Of a DNA stretch of 7,568 nucleotides, positions 1-7,100 are shown in pieces. This stretch comes from Acidobacteriota bacterium (GTDB lineage: Bacteria; Acidobacteriota; Blastocatellia; RBC074). The first letter of the stretch is position 1; each line of letters opens with the position of its first letter. The notes below the pieces were generated by a model. The model saw only the letters and a program-made list of their open reading frames with translations, was not told the DNA's origin and ran no database searches. The stretch is taken from positions 1-7,568 of the forward strand of contig JABFSD010001191.1 in NCBI GenBank assembly GCA_013140935.1, written 5' to 3'. Both the position numbers and the translations under genes were made by a program.

Positions 1-58
1 GTCACAGGGGACTTATGTGTTGAGTTAAGTCTGACGGTATTCAGAAAGGGCGAGGATG

Positions 59-487
59 TTAGTGAGTCCAATCTTCAAATGACAACGCAGGAACTTTGCC
101 AAAATCGCGTGCGTTGCGAGTCAATATGGTCAACCCAGCCGACGCGGCACAAGCCGCGATGCGCAAATCCATCGTCTGGATGCGTACTCGCTGCGCGCGC
201 CATTGCTCAAAGAGCTGCTGCGCAGCGGCGTCAAAAGGCAACACAGGAATGTCCAAGAAATCCCGAAGCACTTGCGCGAGCATGTCATAACCACGCACCA
301 CTTCGTATGAATTGCGGGCTTGGCTAACGTAAGCATTGCAACCCAACACCTGTTCGTGAAAGCTGATGATCGAACAGGCGAAATCGTTCTGCGGATGCTG
401 CGCAAGCCGCGCTTGCAAAGCGACATAAGAGGGTCCGGTTTGCCGTTGCAGGATGCTGAGATGATCTGTATCAAATAGGTATTTCAA
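59..487 (-). CDS. vapC: VapC-family PIN-domain toxin (ribonuclease)
   Basis: This is a 142-aa complete PIN-domain protein, predicted to be the Mg2+-dependent RNase toxin of a type II toxin-antitoxin pair acting on cytoplasmic RNA. The PIN pattern is intact: D6 in the opening strand (YLFDTDHLS), E45 (SIISFHEQ), D107 (MDLRIAA) and the closing TRNARDF block with D128, followed by the VPALSFEDW tail. The '..DTDHLS..' opening and the '..RI.T.DLRIAA.A' and 'TRN.RDF..VP' blocks match a well-populated VapC subfamily of cyanobacteria and soil bacteria. The start is a TTG (485-487), chosen because the frame begins exactly at the canonical MKYLFDTDH and a GGAG lies 7 nt upstream. The TTG overlaps the upstream gene's TGA as TTGA, so translation is probably coupled. 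The family call is firm; the RNA target is unknown. Confidence 0.93.
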   Translation of the reverse strand: MKYLFDTDHLSILQRQTGPSYVALQARLAQHPQNDFACSIISFHEQVLGCNAYVSQARNSYEVVRGYDMLAQVLRDFLDIPVLPFDAAAQQLFEQWRAQRVRIQTMDLRIAACAASAGLTILTRNARDFGKVPALSFEDWTH

Positions 488-930
488 GCTGTTGCTCCGA
501 TCGGGCCGGTAGATACCGCCAAATCGTTTTCCTGCGATTCAGGCTCTGCTGGGTAATACCTCTGAGCAGCCCGGGCGGCGCGTCCCAACTCAAGCACTTG
601 TTCAAAAGCCGGTTCGTCTTTGAAAGAGCCGCTGATTCGATCCAGCCAGTTTGTGGCTGGGGGCAAAATCGTTGACGGCTGTGCCATTGCAACTGCTTCC
701 GTCGCGCGTTTGGCCCAGACGCGATCAAGAATCGCTTCGTCTTCCGGTGTGAGATCGAGCTGCGGCGCGCCTAGTTCGTAGCCTTCACGTTCGGCTTTTA
801 CTTCCGCTTCGCGCTTGATTTCTTCCTGCTCACGGATCAGTTGTAAATAGTCTTCGTAATTGAATTGAGGGTTGAAAAGCCCCGCGACTTTCTTCTGCTC
901 AAATTCCAACCGATTGAATGGATATGCCAT
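484..930 (-). CDS. Probable antitoxin partner of the VapC toxin, long form
   Basis: This 148-aa acidic, mostly helical protein lies immediately upstream of vapC with a 4-nt overlap, the usual antitoxin position. The C-terminal part (about residues 95-123: WLDRISGSFKDEP, then FEQVLELGRAAR) resembles the toxin-binding tail of antitoxins paired with PIN toxins, in which a 'GSFKD...F..vl.LGR..R' stretch is common. The first 75 residues contain a charged probable helix (about 30-50, EQEEIKREAEVKAEREG) and a 'LTPEDEAILDRVW' segment. I recognise no AbrB, RHH, HTH or Phd DNA-binding fold there. Most VapC antitoxins are about 70-90 aa, so this is long and may carry an unusual N-terminal module. The ATG start has a GGAGG upstream. 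The antitoxin role is inferred from position and C-terminal similarity. Confidence 0.75.
   Translation of the reverse strand: MAYPFNRLEFEQKKVAGLFNPQFNYEDYLQLIREQEEIKREAEVKAEREGYELGAPQLDLTPEDEAILDRVWAKRATEAVAMAQPSTILPPATNWLDRISGSFKDEPAFEQVLELGRAARAAQRYYPAEPESQENDLAVSTGPIGATA
495..498 (-). promoter_or_regulatory. Shine-Dalgarno for the vapC TTG start
   Basis: On the minus strand GGAG lies 7 nt before the TTG at 485-487, inside the end of the antitoxin gene. It supports the non-ATG start and independent or re-initiated translation of the toxin. Confidence 0.6.
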
Positions 931-940
931 CAGTTTAGTT

Positions 941-945
941 CCTCC
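941..945 (-). promoter_or_regulatory. Shine-Dalgarno for the antitoxin gene
   Basis: A perfect GGAGG is read on the minus strand, 10 nt before the ATG at 928-930. It fixes that start and is a stronger ribosome site than the toxin's GGAG/TTG, which fits the excess of antitoxin usual in type II modules. The 115-nt gap above it (931-1045) holds whatever promoter the module has; I see no convincing -35/-10 pair. Confidence 0.55.
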
Positions 946-1045
946 ATAATGATTTTCCGCTCATATAGTCCCTGAACGTTTTCATCATCGCACTGTCGGC
1001 TTACAGATCAAAAGTTATTGCGCACAAATCAGGCTCAGAGCTTCG

Positions 1046-2599
1046 CTACGGTTTCACACAACTGAAATTCTCTGCTTTATCGCTGTCACCGCTGCCGTTG
1101 TATTTCGCCACTTGCGGATAAGGACATAGCGGACGAGTACGATCCGTCTTGCCATTCACGATGCGAGAGCCGATCAATCGGTCAGGCGCAGTGGATTTCT
1201 CGACCCATTGCATCACGGGCGTGAGTTTGTCGAAGCTGCTGCATCCGACGCCGCCCTGACAATGGAACATGCCCGGCACCATAAACAGCCGGAAGAAATC
1301 AGTCGTCGTGGCCCCCATGGTTGTCATCACGCTTTCGTAATACTCAACACCCATTCGCGCATTCAACGCCGGATCGGCCCAGCCGAAATACATCAGCAAC
1401 TTGCCGCCGCGTTTTTTGAAGCCGCTCAAGTCGGGGTCGGTCGCATCCAGCACGCTGTGAATCCAGTCGAGCCGCTTCAGGTCTTTATCGAAATCGAAGC
1501 TGGTCAGTTCGTAGCTCGGATTCTTTTCAGGAAAAGCCAGATAGCGGAAGAAGGCTTGGCCGAAGTTTTGCCAAATGGTCGGTAACGCTTGTTCATTCAC
1601 GATCCAGTTGTCCCAACCGCTGCGTCCGTTGGGGCCTGCGACTTCAGCACCGAGGGGCCAGCCGGGAAAGTAACGTTGCCCGTTGCTCGTCACATCGCCG
1701 TAAACTTTCTCGAGCGTTTCCATCTGCGCTTCGGTGAAGCAATCAGGTTTGGCGGCGTTGTCGGTTCCGTCAGCGCATTTCGGCAAATCGCAAGAAGGGC
1801 AAAAGCGGCAACGACGCGGATCGTCAATCAAGCCGTCTTTCAATCCGTCCTGCTCGTCACATTGCGCGTAAATCCGCTCGGCCAACGGTTTGAGTTTGGC
1901 GTAAGGAATCGGAGCCGCTTTGAACGCTTGCACCATCCGCGCGTAACTCACCATCGTGCCGCTGAAATTCAGCACAGGCGCGCCCGCGACGATGCCGTCG
2001 AAATCTTCGGGGAAACGTTGCGCGAGCATCAGCGCCTGACGGCCTCCGGTTGAGCAGCCCTCGAAATAAGAGCGAATGGGGCGTGTGCCGTAATAAGCCG
2101 TCGCAAGGCGTTTGCCGGTTTCCGCCGTCGTATGCAGCGAACGAAAGGCGTAATCCAACAGCTTCTGCCGATGCATCGCGAAAGCGCCGAGCGGTTCGCC
2201 CGCCGCCTCGTGTCCCGTATTGGTTTGTGCCGTGACGAAGCCGCGCCGCAAGCCGTTGTGGCGTTGGCCGGCGCGGTTCGCAGCTTCGAGCGCTTCGCCC
2301 GCATAGCCGCCGTTGCCGAACATATAAAAGCGGCGATTCCATGCGGCGGGCAAACTCACTTCGAATTGAATCTCAGGTTGGATCAGCCCTCTGACGCGGC
2401 AATGCGCGGGGACGTCGTTGGCGGCTGGCATCAACGTCGCGCTTTCGACCGTGAATTCATAGCCAGTCAAAGCACGCAATTCAGCGCAGGCGATTTTAGG
2501 AGCGAGTGACGTTTCAGCAGTAGGTAAAGGGCTTTGCGCCTGAACGAAAGCTGCGGCAAACGCCATCAGCAAAAATGCGACGAGCGAACGAGTATGCAT
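1046..2599 (-). CDS. Secreted tannase/feruloyl esterase family alpha/beta hydrolase
   Basis: This 517-aa protein has an N-terminal signal peptide (MHTRSLVAFLLMAFAAAFVQA, cleavage probably after AQA near residue 21), so it acts outside the cytoplasm. It matches the tannase/feruloyl esterase family, which cleaves ester bonds of gallates, hydroxycinnamates or related aromatic esters; MHETase belongs to the same fold family. Visible hallmarks are the nucleophile elbow FEGCSTGGRQAL with C182-S183, an acid residue D409 (FGWADP), and H446-C447 (VPGMFHCQGG). Together these make the family's Ser-Asp-His triad, with the C-S...H-C disulfide bridging the active site. A Ca2+-loop-like QCDEQDGLKDGLIDD sits in the lid (D248, D251, D255, D259), followed by a Cys-rich stretch (C264, C267, C270, C275, C287). 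Length is normal and all catalytic residues are present. AGGAG lies 6 nt before the ATG. The substrate cannot be assigned. It is transcribed divergently from the sulfatase. Confidence 0.94.
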   Translation of the reverse strand: MHTRSLVAFLLMAFAAAFVQAQSPLPTAETSLAPKIACAELRALTGYEFTVESATLMPAANDVPAHCRVRGLIQPEIQFEVSLPAAWNRRFYMFGNGGYAGEALEAANRAGQRHNGLRRGFVTAQTNTGHEAAGEPLGAFAMHRQKLLDYAFRSLHTTAETGKRLATAYYGTRPIRSYFEGCSTGGRQALMLAQRFPEDFDGIVAGAPVLNFSGTMVSYARMVQAFKAAPIPYAKLKPLAERIYAQCDEQDGLKDGLIDDPRRCRFCPSCDLPKCADGTDNAAKPDCFTEAQMETLEKVYGDVTSNGQRYFPGWPLGAEVAGPNGRSGWDNWIVNEQALPTIWQNFGQAFFRYLAFPEKNPSYELTSFDFDKDLKRLDWIHSVLDATDPDLSGFKKRGGKLLMYFGWADPALNARMGVEYYESVMTTMGATTTDFFRLFMVPGMFHCQGGVGCSSFDKLTPVMQWVEKSTAPDRLIGSRIVNGKTDRTRPLCPYPQVAKYNGSGDSDKAENFSCVKP

Positions 2600-2605
2600 G
2601 TTGAT

Positions 2606-2610
2606 CTCCT
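2606..2610 (-). promoter_or_regulatory. Shine-Dalgarno for the tannase-family gene
   Basis: AGGAG is read on the minus strand, 6 nt before the ATG at 2597-2599. This optimal spacing confirms the start that gives an intact signal peptide. Confidence 0.65.
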
Positions 2611-2702
2611 GAAGGTTGGGGTAAAACTGTCATGCCAAAAAGTTAGCGAATCATGCGCCAATCGCCTTGCGGAATCCATCGGCAGTGCATAAACATTGCG
2701 TC

Positions 2703-2706
2703 GGAG
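2703..2706 (+). promoter_or_regulatory. Shine-Dalgarno deciding the sulfatase start
   Basis: GGAG lies 10 nt before the ATG at 2717. The alternative in-frame TTG at 2696 has no such site upstream and would put seven extra residues (MRRRKTL) ahead of a normal signal peptide. The ATG is therefore preferred. Confidence 0.5.
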
Positions 2707-2716
2707 AAAAACCCTT

Positions 2717-4093
2717 ATGAAACGAACCTTGCTTTTCCCTTTGTTGGCGTGTCTTTGTTTCGCGGCTTATGCGCAAAGCAAACCCACTGCCACGCGACCG
2801 AATATTCTGTTCATCCTGATTGACGATTTGCGTTGGGACGGCTTGAGCGCGACGGGACATCCTTATGCGAAGACGCCCAACATTGATCGCATTGCTAAAG
2901 AAGGCGCGATCTTTCGCAACGCTTTCGTGACGACGCCGTTGTGTTCGCCTTCGCGCGCGACGTTTCTGACCGGGCAATACGTTCACACGCACAAAATGGT
3001 CGGCAACGAAAAGCCGCAGGTCTTCAACCCGCTCAGCCATCAACTCAAGACCTGGCCGCAGCAATTGCAGAAAGCCGGATATGAAACGGCGTATATCGGC
3101 AAGCTGCACATGGGCAATGACGACACGCCGCGCGCGGGCTTCGATCATTGGGTGAGCTTCAAAGGGCAAGGCCGTTATGACAATCCGCAATTCAACGTGA
3201 ACGGCGAGCGCCTTGACCGGCAAGGTTACATGACCGATTTGCTGAATGAATATGCGGTTGAGTACCTGAAGAAAAAACACGACAAGCCTTTTGCCATGAC
3301 GCTGGCGCATAAAGCCGTACACGGCCCGTTCGTTCCCGCCGAACGCCATGACAAGTTGTATGAAGGCGCGACGCTGCCCGCGACGCCGAACAAACAGGAT
3401 GATTGGAACGGCAGGCCGATGCTCGCTTTGCCTGTACCGCCCAATCCGAATGCGAATCCGAATCGTCCGGCGAATCAAGCCCCGCAACGTCCTGTCGCGC
3501 TCGCACAAATGCAACAACTCGCCGCCATAGACGAAGGTGTCGGAATGATTCTCAAAACGCTCGCCGAGAGCGGCGCACTCGATAACACGCTGATTATTTT
3601 CACCAGCGACAACGGCTATTTCTGGGGCGAACATCGGCTGGGCGACAAACGCGCAGCTTATGAGGAATCCATTCGCATTCCCTTCCTCGTGCGTTATCCC
3701 AAGCTCATCAAAGCCGGGACGCAATTCACGCAAACGATTTTGAATGCCGACCTCGCGCCTACGTTGATCGAACTCGCGAGCGCTTCCCCTTTGGCGAATA
3801 TGCATGGGCGTTCGTGGCTGCCCTTACTCAAAGGGAAGACCAAAGGCTGGCGCGAGACGGTCTTGCTCGAATACTTTCACGAAACCAATTTTCCCCGCAT
3901 CAAGAGTTGGCAAGCCGTGCGCACACCGCAATGGAAATACATTCATTACACTGAACTCGAAGGAATGGATGAGCTATATGACTTGCAAGCAGATCGTTAC
4001 GAGATGAAAAACTTGATCAGCGACGTGCGTTACGCCAAACAGTTGAAAGACGCGCAACGTGAGTTGTCACGCTTGCTGGCTGAGACGAAATGA
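2717..4093 (+). CDS. Exported type I (formylglycine-dependent) sulfatase
   Basis: This 458-aa arylsulfatase-superfamily hydrolase removes sulfate esters, probably from a glycan or other organic sulfate in the periplasm. A signal peptide (MKRTLLFPLLACLCFAAYA, cleavage before QSKP) is followed by the S1 sulfatase core. Metal ligands are D36 and D37 (LIDDLRWDG). The signature PLCSPSRATFLTG puts the formylglycine precursor at C76 in C-S-P-S-R, with R80. K129 and H131 are in GKLHMG, H202 in KAVHGPF, D298-N299 in TSDNG, and K311 in GDKRAAYEES. All key residues are present, so it should be active once matured by a formylglycine-generating enzyme, which is not in this window. The 'GFDHWVSFKGQG.Y..P..NVNG' block recalls sulfatases acting on N-acetylglucosamine-type sugars or choline sulfate, but I cannot fix the subfamily. 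A Pro/Asn-rich linker occupies residues 239-259. The gene ends 32 bp from the convergent kinase gene. Confidence 0.95.
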   Translation: MKRTLLFPLLACLCFAAYAQSKPTATRPNILFILIDDLRWDGLSATGHPYAKTPNIDRIAKEGAIFRNAFVTTPLCSPSRATFLTGQYVHTHKMVGNEKPQVFNPLSHQLKTWPQQLQKAGYETAYIGKLHMGNDDTPRAGFDHWVSFKGQGRYDNPQFNVNGERLDRQGYMTDLLNEYAVEYLKKKHDKPFAMTLAHKAVHGPFVPAERHDKLYEGATLPATPNKQDDWNGRPMLALPVPPNPNANPNRPANQAPQRPVALAQMQQLAAIDEGVGMILKTLAESGALDNTLIIFTSDNGYFWGEHRLGDKRAAYEESIRIPFLVRYPKLIKAGTQFTQTILNADLAPTLIELASASPLANMHGRSWLPLLKGKTKGWRETVLLEYFHETNFPRIKSWQAVRTPQWKYIHYTELEGMDELYDLQADRYEMKNLISDVRYAKQLKDAQRELSRLLAETK

Positions 4094-4125
4094 TGCTGGT
4101 CGTCCGGCGCAAATCAAAAGCAGGT

Positions 4126-7100
4126 TTATTCATCCAGCGAAACCTCGATCACGATTTCCGTCCCCTCGTGCGGAAGACTATTGACCGCGAGTTGCCCGCC
4201 GATTTGCGCGGCGCGTTCGCGGATGCCGACCAGTCCGAAACCGCCTTGTTGATCTCCATTCACAGGCAATGCCGTCGCGTCAAAGCCGATGCCGTTGTCG
4301 CGCACACTGAAGCGCAAGCGTTGCGGTTCAAATGTGAGTAACAACCGTATATTCGTGGCGTGCGCGTGTTTGACAGCGTTGGTGATGGCTTCCTGTCCGA
4401 TGCGCAACAGGTGGTCTTCAAGCCAGCGGGGGAGTGGGCGATAAATTCCGCTGACTTCGACTTGCGCGTTTACGTCGCTGCCGGCGGTAAGTTGATGCGC
4501 CACCTGTTGCAAGGCTGTCGGCAAATCGCTGGCTGCCAACGACGACGAACGCAGTTCCCAGACAGTGCGGCGAGCTTCGGCAAGGCTGTCGCGGACGAGA
4601 GCGCGCGCTTGTTCGAGATGCGTCTTCGCCGTAGCGGGCGCGCGATCAATCAGCCGCGTGACCAGTTCGAGTTGTAACGAAAGCGCCGTGAAGCCTTGCG
4701 CCAGCGTGTCGTGAATCTCGCGCGCGAGGCGGGCGCGTTCGGCGAGTACGACATCGAATTCGCGCTGCAAGCGGCGAACGCGCAAGCGATACAAAGCCAT
4801 CGCCAACAGCGCGAGCGTAGCGACAACCAACGCCGCGAACCACCACGTTTGATAAAAATGCGGGCGCAGATAAAACGCGAGCGTCGCGCCGGTTTCGTTC
4901 CATACGCCGTCGTTGTTGCTGGCTTGTACGTGAAAGCGATAACGACCGGAAGGCAGGTTCGTATACGAAATCACGCGCCGTCCGCCCGTTGTCAACCAGT
5001 CGCTGTCATAACCTTCCAGCCGATAGCGAAACGCGGCCTGATGAGGCGCGACAAAACTCAAACTGGTAAAAGCGAATTCAAAACGATGCGCTCCGGCAGC
5101 AATGCTTTGTTCGTTGTCATTTAGCGCGATGACTTGATCGTCTACGAGCAGTTGTTCGATGGCGACGGGCGGAGGCAGCGCGTTGAAAGGCATGCGTGCG
5201 GGGTCAACGACGGCTACGCCTTTGAGCGTAGCGAACCACAGCTTGCCGTCGCGCGTCTTGCATCCGGCGGGATGCCCGCCGCCACTGCACTCGCGCGTTT
5301 CGAGTCCGTCGGCAGTTGTGTATGTCGCCAGTGAAAGCGGTTGCGTAGCCTCAGCACTGCGCGCTTCGAGTTCAAGGCGGCTGACGCGGATGATGCCTTT
5401 GTTACTGCTCATCCATAGGTGTTGCTGATCGTCTTCGAGAATGTGGTAAATCGTGTCATCGGGCAGCCCGTCTTTCATCGTGTAAGCCGCGAACTTGCCC
5501 TCACGAAAACGCAGCAAGCCATTGGCCAGCGTACCGATCCACAGATTGCCCGCGTCGTCTTCGTGCAAGGCGAGAACCGTATCGTTCACGTTGTAATTAG
5601 TGAACCGTTCGTTGTGAAAGCGGCTCAGGCCGTTGCGCGTACCGATCCATAACGCGCCATCGCGGCTCTCGCACAGTGCGCCGATCAAATCGTCAGGCAA
5701 GCCGTCGAGCGCAGACCACGAAGTAAACTTGCCATCCTGCCAACGCGCCAGTCCGCGCCGCGTACCGATCCACAAGCGCCCCGCACCGTCGGCGTAAAGC
5801 GAACGAATGTGATCGTCGGGCAATCCGTCGCGCGCCGTGTAAATCGTGCGCGTGTTGCCGCGTTGCCGCACCAAACCATTCGTCGTGCCGAACCACAGAT
5901 CGCCTGCGCGGTCTTCGCATACAGACATTACGTCTTTGCCGGGTAAGTTCGTCCAATGTCCCGCGCTGAATTTGCTGACGCCGCCTTCCTGCGTAACGAC
6001 CCAAAGATTGCCTGCGCGGTCTTCGGCGACCGAGCGAATCACGTTGCCGCCCAAGCCTTGCTGCGTCGTAAACGTGTTGAACTTGACCTGCCGCAAGACG
6101 TGCAAACCGCCGCCGTCAGTGCCGCTCCACAGATTGCCTTCGCGGTCTTCGTAAATAGCGAGAACGGCCTCAGCGATGTAGCGCGGGTTAGTAACCCGCG
6201 CTACATCGCTGAGGCCGTTCGACGTGCCAACCCACACATTGCCGCTACGGTCGGCGTAAAGCGCAGTAATGCGATTGTCAGCGGTAGCATATCGGATGAA
6301 TCGCCCACCGCGTTCTTCATACAAACCGTCGGTCGTGCCTACCCAGAGCGTGCCTGCGCGGTCTTGCGCGAAAGCCGTGATTTCGCGCGGCGGCAAGCCC
6401 GCGTTAACAAATTGGCCTTCGCTCCAACGCGACAAGCCTTCCGTTGTGCCAATCCACAAGCGACCTTGCTGGTCTTGAAACAGCGTCTTGATCGTGTTGC
6501 CTGCGAGTCCCTGTTGTTTGGTGAACGTCATAAAAGCATCGTTCGCCCAACGCACTAATCCATCCGTCGTGCCAACCCACATCGTGCCTTCGCGGTCTTC
6601 GAGCATGGTTTCGACGTTGCCAATTGCGTGTGACGTAAACCTGCCGTCACGATAGCGGCTCAATCCGCCGAGCGTCGCCACCCACAAGTTACCTGCGCGA
6701 TCTTCATAGGTTGACCAGACGTTGTCGCTCGCCAGTCCCTCTTTCGTCGTGAAGGCGGTGAACTGGCCTGCGCGATAACGCACCAGTGCGGCAGGTGTGC
6801 TGATCCATAAATTTCCGGCGCGGTCTTCGAGCAAGTGGCGAATCTGATTGTGCGGCAAGGCGGGTGTGGTGTGGCGATCAAAGACGGTGAACCTCACGCC
6901 GTCAAAGCGGGCGAGGCCTGCGCGCGTGCCGAGCCATAGATAGCCGTCGCGCGTTTGCTTGAGGCAAGACACAGTGTTTTGCGGCAAGCCTTGTTCGGTT
7001 TGCCAGTTGTCGTGGTGATAACGAGGAGGTTGGGCGAGGCTGGTCAGGCTGAGGATAAAGGCAATGAGAGTTATGGGAGCGATGAGAGTTATGGGAACTC

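Larger units (their letters stand above)
2600..2716. other. Divergent intergenic region between esterase and sulfatase genes
   Basis: This 117-bp gap separates two divergently transcribed exported-enzyme genes, so both promoters and any shared operator should lie here. I found both ribosome sites but no strong sigma-70 pair. A weak TGCATAAAC element (around 2686-2694) could be an extended -10 for the sulfatase. No clear operator palindrome was seen by eye. Confidence 0.4.

Noticed and set aside
1..58. Possible end of a plus-strand gene (open frame to TAA at 26-28)
   Set aside because: Only eight codons are visible with no recognisable sequence, so a partial gene cannot be supported.
1018..1045. 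Possible terminator downstream of the tannase-family gene (GCTCTGAGC)
   Set aside because: Only a 4-bp stem with a one-base loop and no U-tract. Not credible as an intrinsic terminator.
2620..2638. Sigma-54-like site (TTGGCATG...TTTTA) upstream of the tannase-family gene
   Set aside because: The -24 GG is present but the essential GC of the -12 element is missing. No enhancer-binding regulator is nearby.
2651..3805. Long minus-strand open frame (384 aa) opposite the sulfatase
   Set aside because: Arg-rich, low-information translation lying antisense to a fully supported sulfatase. No domain, signal or ribosome site. It is a codon-bias shadow.
4094..4125. Possible bidirectional terminator between the convergent sulfatase and kinase genes
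   Set aside because: The 32-bp gap has no GC-rich hairpin and no T-run on either strand.
5956..6558. Plus-strand open frame (200 aa) opposite the kinase propeller
   Set aside because: It is antisense to a clear CDS and has periodic composition mirroring the blades. The NGLSDVARVSNPRYIAEAV in it comes only from the palindrome.
5200..6960. Recurring short DNA motif (tgcgcggtcttcg and variants), suggestive of CRISPR or dispersed repeats
   Set aside because: These copies encode the EDRAGNLW blade consensus at regular 35-43 codon spacing. They are protein-level repeats, not a CRISPR array.
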